Source: Shimia sp. SK013
GTDB taxonomy: Bacteria > Pseudomonadota > Alphaproteobacteria > Rhodobacterales > Rhodobacteraceae
DNA length: 64,000 nucleotides
Direction: 5' to 3'
Assembly (NCBI RefSeq): GCF_001292625.1
Contig: NZ_LAJH01000013.1
Span: 183,793-247,792 of the forward strand
A program made the translations under genes and the position numbers. Each line of letters begins with the position of its first letter. Position 1 is the first letter of the stretch. The notes below the pieces were generated by a model. The model did no database searches. It saw only the letters and a list, made by a program, of their open reading frames with translations, and was not told the origin of the DNA. This document shows, piece after piece, positions 19,974 to 28,770 of this stretch.

Positions 19974-20720
19974 CTAGCGTTGCGCCCACGCGTCCCGCAT
20001 CAGCGCGGGCAAAATGCCGACACAGCGCGCATAGCGCCGGACCAGCCGCGCCGGATTGCCGAGCAACCGCCATAGCCATTCCATCGCAATCGCCTGCACC
20101 CACTTAGGTGCGCGCGTTTGGGTTCCCGCGAGAAAATCCAGCCCCGCGCCGATGCTGGCAAAGCCGACATCGGGGGCCAGAGTGCGGCCGCACGCGGCCA
20201 GCATCTCTTGTTTGGGGGCGCCCAGCGCCAGAAACGCCAGCCCCGCACCGCTGGCATTGACGCGCGCCAACACTTCTGCGGCCGCATCACTTTCGGGATC
20301 AAATCCCATCGGGGGCGCGATCTGACAGACAACCTTCAGGCCTTTGACCTGCGCCTCAAGCGCCCGCGCCGCGCCGCTCAAGGCCTCAGCCGTGCTGCCG
20401 ATCAAAGCCACGGAGACATCCGCTTTGGCGGCGAGCTGTGCCAGCGGCACCACGAGTTCGGAACCCGGCATCAAGTCGACCGGTCGCCTCGAAAGCCGCG
20501 ACAACCAGACGATCGGATTGCCGTCCGCCACCACAAAATCCTGGGCCAAATAGGCCTGCGCAAACTTTGCGTCCCGCCGCAATTGCACCAGATGATCCAG
20601 ATTGATCGTCGCGAGCGCAAATCCGTTTCCGTTGGCAAACCGGGCCGCTATTGCGTCCTGCAACGCGGCCGCATCCGGTTGATTCACCGTCACGTCGCCT
20701 TCAATCGAGTGAAATTTCAC
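19974..20720 (-). CDS. WecG/TagA/CpsF-family glycosyltransferase (GT26)
   Basis: The 248-residue protein shows the family pattern: TINLDHL near the N-terminus, VVADGNPIVW with its conserved Asp, ALGAPKQE, and IGAGLDFLAGTQTRAPKW. Family members transfer N-acetylmannosaminuronate, N-acetylmannosamine or glucose to undecaprenyl-linked sugar at the membrane face. Translation appears to start at GTG. It is the only minus-strand gene in this stretch and diverges from the dehydrogenase at 20905, with a 184-bp shared upstream region. Confidence 0.88.
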   Translation of the reverse strand: MKFHSIEGDVTVNQPDAAALQDAIAARFANGNGFALATINLDHLVQLRRDAKFAQAYLAQDFVVADGNPIVWLSRLSRRPVDLMPGSELVVPLAQLAAKADVSVALIGSTAEALSGAARALEAQVKGLKVVCQIAPPMGFDPESDAAAEVLARVNASGAGLAFLALGAPKQEMLAACGRTLAPDVGFASIGAGLDFLAGTQTRAPKWVQAIAMEWLWRLLGNPARLVRRYARCVGILPALMRDAWAQR

Positions 20721-20904
20721 GCCTTAGCCCCTAAATTTTGCGCCACGCTATCATCCTGAGCGTCCAAAGCCAGCCGGAGATCAGCAAAAGCTTGCCAAAT
20801 AGGCCGCAATTGGCGCTTGTTGGTATGTATATGGCCGCGCGCGCTGGTCACCTTTCTCAGATGCTTTATATTTGGCTCAAGTCATTGAACAAAGGACACA
20901 ACTC

Positions 20905-22038
20905 ATGAACGCTCCTGTCGCGCGCAGCGTGTCTATTGTCGGCTGCGGATTTGTCGCCGATCTGTACATGCGCTCGCTGGCCAAACATCCCGATATTGCC
21001 GTCACGCAGGTCTTTGACCGTGACCCGGAACGACTGGCGGCGTTTTGCAAGCATTGGAAAGTGCGCGGCGTTGACAGCATGGCGCGGTTTTTAGGCAACC
21101 TGCCAGCAGGTGCGCTTGTGCTGAACCTCACCAATCCGGCACAACATTACGCGGTCTCCAAGACCTGCCTTGAAAGCGGCCACCACGTATATTCCGAGAA
21201 ACCGCTGGCCACCGAAATGGATCAAGCGATTGAATTGCACGAATTGGCTGCCGCCAACGGACTGCTTTTGTCTTCGGCGCCTTGTTCAGTTTTGGGCGAA
21301 GCGGCGCAAACTTTGGCCAAAGCCGTGCGCGATGAGGTCGCGGGACCGGTGCGGCTGGTCTATGCGGAATTGGACGACGGGTTTATTGCACAAGCGCCCT
21401 ACAAGGATTGGACCAGCGACAGCGGCGCGCCGTGGCCTGCCGACGACGAATTCGCCGTCGGTTGCACGCTGGAACACGCGGGGTATTACCTGACATGGAT
21501 GATTGCGATGTTCGGATCCGTGCGCCGTGTCGTGGCCGCCTCGACCGAGGCCATATCCGACAAACCTGTCACCGGAACGCCGGATTTCGCCACGGCGACT
21601 CTGTTTTTTGAAAGCGGCGTGACCGCGCGGCTGACCTGTTCGATTGTGGCCAGCCACGACCACCGCATCCGCCTGTTTGGCGACAAAGGCGTATTGCAAG
21701 TCAAGCAAAGCTGGGACAACAGCGCGCCCGTCAAATTCCATCGCCGCACAACGATGCGTCGCCGTCTGATCGAACATCCCTTTGGTAAACGCATCCGCAT
21801 TGGCGGTGACACCCACCCCAAAGTGGACCGCTGGGGGGCTGCGGCCATGAATTTTGCGCTGGGTCCGGCCGAGATGCTGGACGCGCTTGCCCAAGATCGC
21901 CCCTGCCGGTTGAGCGCAGATTTTGGCCTGCATCTGACCGAGGTCACGCTGGCGATGCAAAACGCCGGAGAAGACGGATGCGCGCAAGACATGACCACCC
22001 GTTGTGACCCCATCGCGCCGATGGAATGGGCGACATGA
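20905..22038 (+). CDS. Gfo/Idh/MocA-family NAD(P) dehydrogenase
   Basis: The 377-residue protein has an N-terminal Rossmann fold (VGCGFVADLY), the family EKP motif (YSEKPLATEMDQ) and a C-terminal alpha/beta substrate domain. AAAGGA lies eight bases before the ATG. It overlaps the epimerase start (ATGA) and heads a coupled run of five genes (dehydrogenase, epimerase, GT4, GT2, fusion). It probably makes or modifies a nucleotide sugar for the repeat unit; the Gfo/Idh half of the fusion at 25176 is a relative. The exact reaction is unknown. Confidence 0.87.
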   Translation: MNAPVARSVSIVGCGFVADLYMRSLAKHPDIAVTQVFDRDPERLAAFCKHWKVRGVDSMARFLGNLPAGALVLNLTNPAQHYAVSKTCLESGHHVYSEKPLATEMDQAIELHELAAANGLLLSSAPCSVLGEAAQTLAKAVRDEVAGPVRLVYAELDDGFIAQAPYKDWTSDSGAPWPADDEFAVGCTLEHAGYYLTWMIAMFGSVRRVVAASTEAISDKPVTGTPDFATATLFFESGVTARLTCSIVASHDHRIRLFGDKGVLQVKQSWDNSAPVKFHRRTTMRRRLIEHPFGKRIRIGGDTHPKVDRWGAAAMNFALGPAEMLDALAQDRPCRLSADFGLHLTEVTLAMQNAGEDGCAQDMTTRCDPIAPMEWAT

Positions 22039-22994
22039 TCTCGCCCATCGCCGTGACTGGTGCATCTGGTTTTATCGGCCGTCGCACGGTTGAGGCCGCG
22101 CGAATTGCCGGTCTTGAGGTCCGCGTATTTGTGCGCCGCGCCGAAACCATGCCCGCCCACTGGCGACAGGATGCGGGCATCGACATCACCATTCTGGATC
22201 TCGTCAGCACAAAAAATCTGACCGGCTACCTTGAGGGCGTGCAAGCGGTGATCCATTGCGCCGCCGCCATGACGGGTGATCATGAAAACGACACGCTGGA
22301 GGCGACGCAGACCTTGATCGAGGCGGTCGTCAAAGCCGAGGTGCCGCATGTGGTCTTGGCCGGATCGGTCTCGGTCTATGATGTCGGCACGCTGGCGGAT
22401 GGCGCGACGTTGACCGAGACGTGCAAGATCAGCGCAAAGGGGCGTGACGCCTATGCGGCGGCAAAATATGAACAAGAAGATATGCTGCGCGCCACCGCAG
22501 CGCTTTACGGGTTTGACCTGACGGTACTGCGGCTTGGCGCGGTCTGGGGGCCGCGGCGGTTGTTTAACGCCCATATTGGCCCCGCAGTTGGGCCTCTGTT
22601 GTTTCGGATCGACGGCGGTGGTGTCGTGCCGATTTGCGATGTCGAGCGCGCCGCCGAGTGCCTGATTGCGGCAAGCCAGTCGGCAAACGGTGTTGAGACC
22701 ATCAACGTGGTGGATGATGACCTACCCACCCGCAGCCAGTTTCTGCATGCGTTTCGCGCTTGCGGCTGGCCCACTCTAAGCGTGCCTCTGCCTCTTGGGG
22801 TAATGCGCCTGATCGCCACCATCACACCCGATGCCCCAACCATGCCCGGCCTGCTGCGCCGTGCTATTTTGGACGCACGACACAAGCCGTTACACTATTC
22901 CAACGACCTGATGCACAAACGCCTTGGCCCGGTCACAAATATGCCGTTTGACACAGCTATGCATACCGCAATCAAAAATGAGCAGACTCTGTGA
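22035..22994 (+). CDS. Extended SDR: NAD-dependent epimerase/dehydratase
   Basis: The 319-residue protein has the TGASGFIG glycine motif near its N-terminus and the catalytic YAAAK (YxxxK), as in UDP-sugar epimerases and dehydratases. The ATG overlapping the previous stop was chosen; an ATG at 22026 is the alternative. The stop overlaps the GTG of the next gene (GTGA). Its pairing with a Gfo/Idh enzyme repeats, as two genes, the arrangement that is fused in one protein at 25176. Nucleotide-sugar conversion is likely; the substrate is unknown. Confidence 0.85.
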   Translation: MISPIAVTGASGFIGRRTVEAARIAGLEVRVFVRRAETMPAHWRQDAGIDITILDLVSTKNLTGYLEGVQAVIHCAAAMTGDHENDTLEATQTLIEAVVKAEVPHVVLAGSVSVYDVGTLADGATLTETCKISAKGRDAYAAAKYEQEDMLRATAALYGFDLTVLRLGAVWGPRRLFNAHIGPAVGPLLFRIDGGGVVPICDVERAAECLIAASQSANGVETINVVDDDLPTRSQFLHAFRACGWPTLSVPLPLGVMRLIATITPDAPTMPGLLRRAILDARHKPLHYSNDLMHKRLGPVTNMPFDTAMHTAIKNEQTL

Positions 22995-24211
22995 CAGCCA
23001 CGTCCAAACCTATTGCCTATTTGACCGGCGAGTACCCCCGCGCGACGGATACCTTTATCCAGCGTGAGGTCGCGGCCCTGCGCGATCAAGGCATCGACGT
23101 GCAAACATGTTCGATCCGCCGCACCGGCACCGAACATCTGGTGGGTGAAGAACAGCGCAGCGAGGCGGCCAATACCTTTTATGTGCTGGCGGCTGCAAAA
23201 TCGCCAATCACGCTCCTTTCCGCACAATTTGCTGCGCTGACCCGCCGCCCCGGTGGTTATTTCCGCGCGCTGTTTCTGGCGTTGAAAACCGCCCCTCCGG
23301 GTCTGCGCGGTTTGCTCTTTCAGCTGTTTTATTTTGCGGAGGCCGCCGTTCTGGCGCAGCATCTGCGCAAAAAGGACGTGCGCCATCTGCACAACCACAT
23401 CGCCAAGTCGTCTTGCACCGTGGCGATGCTGATGTCGGAAATGTCGGGCATTCCCTACAGCTTTACGCTGCATGGGCCGGATATCTTTTTCGCTCCTGAT
23501 CACTGGCGGCTCGACGAAAAAATTGCGCGGTCAAAATTTGTCGCCTGCATCAGCCATTTTTGCCGCAGTCAGGCGATGGCGTTGTCTGATCCGAAACATT
23601 GGCACAAGTTGCACATCATTCACTGCGGCGTGGATCCCAGCCTTTATGCCGACACGCCGCCGCCGTCTGGCCATCGGTTGCTGTTTGTCGGGCGGCTTGC
23701 GCCGGTCAAAGGTTTGCCGGTCCTGCTGCGCGCGCTGGCGCCATTGATCAATGATTTTGCCGACCTCAAGCTGACCGTGATTGGCGACGGTCCGGGCCGT
23801 AAGGCATTGGAACACCAAGCGCAAACCACAGGCATTGCGGATCACGTCGACTTTGTCGGGTACAAGAACCAGACCGAAGTGGCCGAGGCCTTGGCGCAAA
23901 CCGATCTTTTTGTTTTGCCGAGTTTTGCCGAAGGGGTGCCCGTGGTGCTGATGGAGGCGATGGCCGCGGCCCGTCCGGTGGTCACCACCCAGATTGCGGG
24001 CGTACCCGAATTGGTGGATCACGGCGCCTCCGGGCTGTTGGTGCCGCCCGGTGACACACACGCGTTGAGTCGCGCGATTGCCAGCATTCTGGCCGACCCG
24101 AAACGCGCCGCAGAGATGGGCGCACACGGCCGCGAACGGGTCGAAGTTGCTTTTACTGCCGCAACCGAAGCCGCGCGGCTGGCGCAGCTGTTTGAGGCGG
24201 GCGAAACATGA
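22991..24211 (+). CDS. Family 4 glycosyltransferase (GT-B fold)
   Basis: A 406-residue GT-B enzyme. The N-terminal domain ends in LHNHIAKSS and SFTLHGPDIF; the C-terminal donor domain has LLFVGRLAPVKG, VIGDGPGR, and the E-x7-E motif FAEGVPVVLMEAMAA. It retains sugar stereochemistry and acts in the cytoplasm on lipid-linked sugar. The GTG start overlaps the epimerase stop, and its own stop overlaps the GT2 start (ATGA), so it belongs to the coupled run from 20905 to 27290. Confidence 0.92.
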   Translation: MTATSKPIAYLTGEYPRATDTFIQREVAALRDQGIDVQTCSIRRTGTEHLVGEEQRSEAANTFYVLAAAKSPITLLSAQFAALTRRPGGYFRALFLALKTAPPGLRGLLFQLFYFAEAAVLAQHLRKKDVRHLHNHIAKSSCTVAMLMSEMSGIPYSFTLHGPDIFFAPDHWRLDEKIARSKFVACISHFCRSQAMALSDPKHWHKLHIIHCGVDPSLYADTPPPSGHRLLFVGRLAPVKGLPVLLRALAPLINDFADLKLTVIGDGPGRKALEHQAQTTGIADHVDFVGYKNQTEVAEALAQTDLFVLPSFAEGVPVVLMEAMAAARPVVTTQIAGVPELVDHGASGLLVPPGDTHALSRAIASILADPKRAAEMGAHGRERVEVAFTAATEAARLAQLFEAGET

Positions 24212-25173
24212 CAACGGCAATCGTTATCGGGCGCAACGAGGGCGCGCGCCTGGTGGCGTGCCTGAAATCTCTCACGGACCAAGACGTTGAAATTGTCTAT
24301 GTCGACAGCGGCAGTTGGGACAATTCCGTTGGCGAGGCGCGCAAAGCTGGCGCGCTGGTGGTGGAACTTGAACGCGATGCGCCTTTCACTGCCGCCCGCG
24401 CCCGCCAGGCCGGATTTGACGCGCTGGCGCAAACCGGAGATCTGCCCGAATTTGTGATGTTTGTGGATGGCGATTGTGTAGTGGTGCCCGGATGGATCGC
24501 CGCTGGCGAAGCCGCACTGCGCGAGACCCCTGACCTTGGTCTTGTCACCGGCTGGCGGGCGGAACTCTATCCGCAGCGCTCGGTCTATAATGCCATGTGC
24601 GAATTTGAGTGGCGCCGCCCAGCTGGCGTGATCACGGCCTGTGGCGGCGATATGATGGTGCGCACCGAAGCCTTTCAACAGGCCGGCGGATTTGATGCCA
24701 CAGTGATTGCGGCTGAGGATGATGAATTCTGCGTACGATTGGCCAAAGCGGGCTGGGGCCTGATGCGGTTGCCGCTTGAAATGACCCGCCACGACGCAGC
24801 CATGTTGCGGTTTGGCCAATGGTGGCAGCGCGCCAAACGCACAGGTCACGGCTTTGCGCAAGTCGGCTGGATGCATCCGCCTTACTTTCGGCGTGAGCAA
24901 GTGCGCGCGGTGGTTTACGGGCTGATCTTGCCTGTGCTTTTGGTGGTCGGGTTTTTCTCCTCTCCGCTGCTGTTTCTGGGGGTCATGGCGCTTTATGGCA
25001 TGAACTATGTGCGCACCAGTAAGGGCCTGATCGCGGACGGTTTGCCCGGTTGGGAAGCCCGCCGTCACGCGCGCCTGCTGACCCTGTCGAAATTGCCCAA
25101 CATGATGGGTATGATCCTGTTTCACTGGCGCCGCCTGCAAGGTCGCGCCATGCAAATAATCGAGTATAAATAG
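24208..25173 (+). CDS. Family 2 glycosyltransferase with C-terminal membrane segments
   Basis: The 321-residue protein has a GT-A fold (VIGRNEGARL, VDSGSWDNS, a DGDC motif near 89-92 as DxD, and AAEDDEFCVRLAK as the ED region). Two hydrophobic segments near 235-275 should anchor it to the membrane. The start overlaps the GT4 stop and it ends two bases before the fusion gene. It probably adds the next sugar to the exopolysaccharide repeat. Donor unknown. Confidence 0.9.
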   Translation: MTTAIVIGRNEGARLVACLKSLTDQDVEIVYVDSGSWDNSVGEARKAGALVVELERDAPFTAARARQAGFDALAQTGDLPEFVMFVDGDCVVVPGWIAAGEAALRETPDLGLVTGWRAELYPQRSVYNAMCEFEWRRPAGVITACGGDMMVRTEAFQQAGGFDATVIAAEDDEFCVRLAKAGWGLMRLPLEMTRHDAAMLRFGQWWQRAKRTGHGFAQVGWMHPPYFRREQVRAVVYGLILPVLLVVGFFSSPLLFLGVMALYGMNYVRTSKGLIADGLPGWEARRHARLLTLSKLPNMMGMILFHWRRLQGRAMQIIEYK

Positions 25174-25175
25174 CC

Positions 25176-27290
25176 ATGACCGCCTTTGATCCCGACCGTC
25201 CAATCCGCGCCGCCCTTTTGGGTGCTGGCTATATCGCTGACTGGCACGCAGGCGCGATCAAGGCCACGCCGGGGGTCGAATTGGTCGCCGTGTGTGACCG
25301 CTCCGAGGCCGCCGCCGAGGCGCTGGCGCAAACCTATGGGATCACCGCGTATTCTGATCTGGACGCCATGTTGGCCGCAGGTGTTGCTGATGCGGTTCAC
25401 ATCGTAACCCCACCGCAAACCCACCGCGCATTGGCCGAGACTTGTTTGCGGGGCGGGGCGCATGTGGTGGTGGAAAAACCTGTCGCTTTGTCGGGCAAAG
25501 AAACCCGCGAAATCACCGATATCGCGGAGGAAACAGGCCGCGTGTTTGCCGCCGGGCATAACTTTATGGGCACGCCGGGCTATCAGCGGCTGAAGAACCG
25601 GCTTGAAGCCGGTGCGATAGGCCGTGTTGCTGCGGCGGAGATCAACTGGCATTTCCCTCTAGCGCCGCTTCGGTCTGGCCCCTTTGGGCTTTGGCTGCTG
25701 CGGGAGCCCAAAAACCTTTTGCTGGAACTCGGGCCGCACCTGTTTGCCTTTGCGGTGGATCTGTTTGGTGATCTGGACGTGCATCATGTTGCGCTGTCCA
25801 AGCCCGTCGCCATCCCCGGTGACACTGACCGCCCGCAAGGGTTTCGCATCCTCGCCAGCGCCGGCGACGTCAGCGTGACGATCAACCTGTCGTTGGTAGA
25901 AACGATGGACGACCGCTCGGTGACGTTGCACGGCTCGACCGCGACCGCGCGGTATGATTACGCGCATGACGTTTTGGTCGTGGAAGCGGAAAACGCCGCC
26001 GACATTGTCGCCAACCCGTTCCTGCGCCAGATGGGCCTTGCCGGACAACACCTGCGCGAGGGCGTGGTGAACGGTGCACGCCAGCTAGTCTCGCTAAATC
26101 GAAAATCCCCCTATGGGCTTAGCTTTGCCGGGCTTGCCAGCGCGTTTTATGGCGCCATTCGATCCGGTCGGCCGCTTGATCAACGTTTTGACGGGGCCAG
26201 TGCCGTCAAGGTCATGACGGCCATAGACGCCGCAAATGCGTTGTTGCCCAAGCCCGAAAAGAAACCCAAGGCCGCGTCGCGCGCCAAGCCTAAACCAACG
26301 GTATTGATCATCGGCGGTACAGGCTTCATCGGCCGCGCACTGACCCGCAAATGGGTCGCAAAGGGGCGTGATGTGCGGGTGTTGTCGCGTGGTCAATCCG
26401 GCCCGTTTGACGACATAGCGGATCATGTTGAACTCTTTGGTGCGTCGCTCAGCGATCCCGAACAACTCGCCGCTGCATTTGACGGAATCGAGATCGCCTA
26501 TCACCTTGGAAAATCGATGGACGCCACGTGGGAGGCGGCTCTGAAAAACGATGTCGAGGTCACTGAAACCATCGCCCGCGCCGCCTCTGCCGCAGGTGTG
26601 GCGCGGTTTATCTATACCGGCACCATCGCCAGCTACGACATGTCCGACCCCGATGTAAGCATCACCGAAGACACGGGCTTTGGCGACGAAATGGAAACCC
26701 GCAACATCTATGCCCGCTCCAAGGCGGAATGCGAGGCGCGGTTGCTGGAATTGCACCGCAAACACGGCTTGCCGCTGGTGATCGCGCGACCCGGCATCGT
26801 GGTGGGCAAAGGTGGCCCGTTGCAACATTGGGGCATTGGCCGCTGGCACGGCGCCGGTGCGGTGCGGATCTGGGGCAATGGCAAACATATCCTGCCCTTT
26901 GTTCTGAATGACGATGTGGCCGACGCGCTGATCCTGATGGCCGAAGAAGACGCCGCGATTGGCGAAAGTTTCAACCTTGTCGGCGAACCGATGCTGTCCG
27001 CGCGTGACTATTTTGACGCCATCGCCGCGCGGCTTGGCGCTCGGATCAAGGTGAAACCTAGTCATCTTGCGGTGCTGTATGGCACGGCCACCATCAAGTT
27101 CTGGCTCAAGAAACGTGTCTTTCGGAGGGGCGGCCTGACGAACCCGTCGCTCGCCGATTGGAAAAGCCGGGCTCATTTTTCGCAGTTTGACAACGCCCGC
27201 ACCAAGCAGCTCCTTGGTTGGCAGCCAGAAGCGCGTCGGGATGAATTTCTTACTCGCGCAATTGACCATGCGGATCTGCTTGGGTTTTGA
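25176..27290 (+). CDS. Bifunctional fusion: Gfo/Idh/MocA dehydrogenase - SDR epimerase/dehydratase
   Basis: The 704-residue protein joins two enzymes. Residues 1 to about 360 form a Gfo/Idh/MocA dehydrogenase (LLGAGYIADWH, VVEKPVALSG). A Lys/Pro/Ala-rich linker (about 352-371) leads to an extended SDR (LIIGGTGFIG, a YARSK catalytic motif). It closes the coupled gene run, two bases after the GT2. The two activities are also present as separate proteins at 20905 and 22035, which suggests successive oxidation and epimerisation or dehydration of one sugar nucleotide. The fusion is continuous in frame and has no sign of a stop or frameshift. Confidence 0.88.
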   Translation: MTAFDPDRPIRAALLGAGYIADWHAGAIKATPGVELVAVCDRSEAAAEALAQTYGITAYSDLDAMLAAGVADAVHIVTPPQTHRALAETCLRGGAHVVVEKPVALSGKETREITDIAEETGRVFAAGHNFMGTPGYQRLKNRLEAGAIGRVAAAEINWHFPLAPLRSGPFGLWLLREPKNLLLELGPHLFAFAVDLFGDLDVHHVALSKPVAIPGDTDRPQGFRILASAGDVSVTINLSLVETMDDRSVTLHGSTATARYDYAHDVLVVEAENAADIVANPFLRQMGLAGQHLREGVVNGARQLVSLNRKSPYGLSFAGLASAFYGAIRSGRPLDQRFDGASAVKVMTAIDAANALLPKPEKKPKAASRAKPKPTVLIIGGTGFIGRALTRKWVAKGRDVRVLSRGQSGPFDDIADHVELFGASLSDPEQLAAAFDGIEIAYHLGKSMDATWEAALKNDVEVTETIARAASAAGVARFIYTGTIASYDMSDPDVSITEDTGFGDEMETRNIYARSKAECEARLLELHRKHGLPLVIARPGIVVGKGGPLQHWGIGRWHGAGAVRIWGNGKHILPFVLNDDVADALILMAEEDAAIGESFNLVGEPMLSARDYFDAIAARLGARIKVKPSHLAVLYGTATIKFWLKKRVFRRGGLTNPSLADWKSRAHFSQFDNARTKQLLGWQPEARRDEFLTRAIDHADLLGF

Positions 27291-27314
27291 CGAACATCCG
27301 ACCCAAATTCAGGC

Positions 27315-27348
27315 GAAGTTTTAGCCGCAATACCCGGCTAACTACTTC
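27315..27348 (+). terminator. Hairpin after the exopolysaccharide run
   Basis: TTAGCCG pairs with CGGCTAA around a 7-base loop, and GAAGT/ACTTC extends the stem beyond a small internal loop. It lies 25 bp after the fusion-gene stop. The T-run is weak, so termination is uncertain. Confidence 0.4.
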
Positions 27349-27518
27349 ATTCTAAGCCGCTTCAGGGGTGGCTAACGCGCGGCAAATATTGCGAAATTTG
27401 CCTTTGACGAGGAATCCAAAAGCCACCTGAATTTACGTCGCCCAATCTCCGCAATGGCGCCTTTGTTTTGTCCGCATTGACCTGATAGCCTACGGCTCAG
27501 GCAGATGGATAAAACGTC

Positions 27519-28289
27519 ATGAACGACGAGCAGACACAGGATCTCAGCGAACTCTCACCCGCGCCGGAGGACAACCTTCCGGCGGTGCATGACCCCGAGG
27601 TGTTCTGGGATAGCCTTGCCGTGGCCGCACCGGATGAGGCACAGCTTTCCGAGGCCAAAATTGTCAGCGCCACGCGTGACCATCCTGCGCACGCCGCTTT
27701 TGACATGCTGCGGACCCGCCTTTTGCAGGCGCTGTCTGACAACGGTTGGACCCGTGTTGCGGTGACCGCACCGACGCGGGGCTGTGGCAGCAGCTTTGTG
27801 ACACTCAATCTGGCCTATGCGGCTGCACGGCTCAAAAACACTCGCACCGTGGTGCTCGATCTCGACCTGCGCAAGCCGAGCCTTGGTGAGATGCTCAATA
27901 TCGAGGCCATGGACGACATGACCGACTATTTGTCCGGTGAAATCGCGCCTGAAGATTTCTTGATCGCCACGCAACGCAACCTTGCTTTTGGCCTCAACGC
28001 CAGCCCCGCCGACAACTCCGCCGAGATGTTTCAGGCGACAATGACAACAGACGTTCTGGACGAATTGGGCGATTTGCTGGAGCCGGACCTCGTGTTGTTT
28101 GACATGCCACCAGCGCTTGAGTTTGACGATGTCTTGGCCTTTTTGCCGAATGTTGATGCGGTGTTGGTTGTGGCCGGCGGCGGGGTGAGTTCGGCTGAGG
28201 AAATCACCAAGGTCGAACAGATCCTTTCCGAGGTAAAACCGATCCTTGGCGTGATGTTGAACAAAGCCGACGGGCCAGTGTCTTACTAG
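27519..28289 (+). CDS. CpsD/CapB-like BY-kinase-type ATPase with altered P-loop
   Basis: The 256-residue protein resembles the cytoplasmic tyrosine autokinase half of Wzc. Walker A' (VVLDLDLRKPSLGE) and Walker B (LVLFDMPP) are clear. The P-loop, however, reads PTRGCGSSF, with Ser 91 where the family has the invariant Lys of GCGK(S/T). There is no C-terminal tyrosine cluster; only the last residue is Tyr. The first 60 residues are acidic and unlike the kinase core. It is probably the cytoplasmic partner of the Wzz-like protein at 11003, but ATP hydrolysis and phosphorylation may be weak or lost. It stands alone with 228 bp upstream and a long gap after it. Confidence 0.78.
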   Translation: MNDEQTQDLSELSPAPEDNLPAVHDPEVFWDSLAVAAPDEAQLSEAKIVSATRDHPAHAAFDMLRTRLLQALSDNGWTRVAVTAPTRGCGSSFVTLNLAYAAARLKNTRTVVLDLDLRKPSLGEMLNIEAMDDMTDYLSGEIAPEDFLIATQRNLAFGLNASPADNSAEMFQATMTTDVLDELGDLLEPDLVLFDMPPALEFDDVLAFLPNVDAVLVVAGGGVSSAEEITKVEQILSEVKPILGVMLNKADGPVSY

Positions 28290-28374
28290 CGACCGTCACG
28301 TCCTGGTGCCGCACCATTGTGTCGCTGGAATAGTTCACAAAATCTTTGAATGTGATGGATGCTACGTGATCCTT

Positions 28375-28400
28375 CCCCGCGGATTCGGGGCTTCGTTTTT
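28375..28400 (+). terminator. Possible weak terminator
   Basis: CCCCG pairs with CGGGG over a 6-base loop and is followed by CTTCGTTTTT. The stem is only five pairs. It could end the CpsD-like transcript. Confidence 0.4.
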
Positions 28401-28606
28401 GGCATCGACACCAATTGGTTCACACGGTTGGGCCGTTAACCAAATTATTCACCCCTCAGTCGCAAATTCGCCTGAAGGGTTCGGTTTTTCCGTTTGAAAT
28501 TCTAAATACAATCCACACGCGGATTGGCATCAAGTCTTTGACTATTTTGATTTATTTTTTGAATACGTCACTTTTCCCCGGATAATTCACCACCCAAAAC
28601 CACAAC

Positions 28607-28621
28607 GTTAGAAAAACTAAC
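28607..28621. promoter_or_regulatory. Inverted repeat GTTAG-N5-CTAAC, candidate LysR box
   Basis: A perfect 5-bp inverted repeat with five A between the arms contains a T-N11-A core, the common LysR-family pattern. It is 150 bp before the carbamoyltransferase start, and a LysR gene lies at the other end of the agmatine region (35180). The link is inferred. Confidence 0.4.
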
Positions 28622-28770
28622 ATGTGTGTGAGTATTTCGAAATTTAATCGTGTCGCCTCCGTCACTAAGTCTGTGTGGCGAAGGAACCGACAACACTTCA
28701 TCCCTCGAAGTTGGCACGCCCTTCACGAAACATCGGGCCGACACGGTCCCCAAGTTGTCACAACGTGTGA

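Larger units (their letters stand above)
28290..28770. other. Intergenic region between exopolysaccharide locus and agmatine operon
   Basis: These 481 bp have no supported gene. The first third contains a short GC hairpin with a T-run. The remainder is AT-rich, with the inverted repeat GTTAG-AAAAA-CTAAC at 28607-28621, and probably holds the promoter of the agmatine operon. A 63-codon open frame starting at 28306 lacks a ribosome site and recognisable sequence. Confidence 0.6.

Noticed and set aside
27519..28289. ParA-type partition ATPase
   Set aside because: No parB or centromere-like repeats nearby; the Walker A' context and locus fit CpsD.
28306..28497. 63-codon frame between CpsD-like gene and agmatine operon
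   Set aside because: No ribosome site, no recognised motif, and it crosses a probable terminator.
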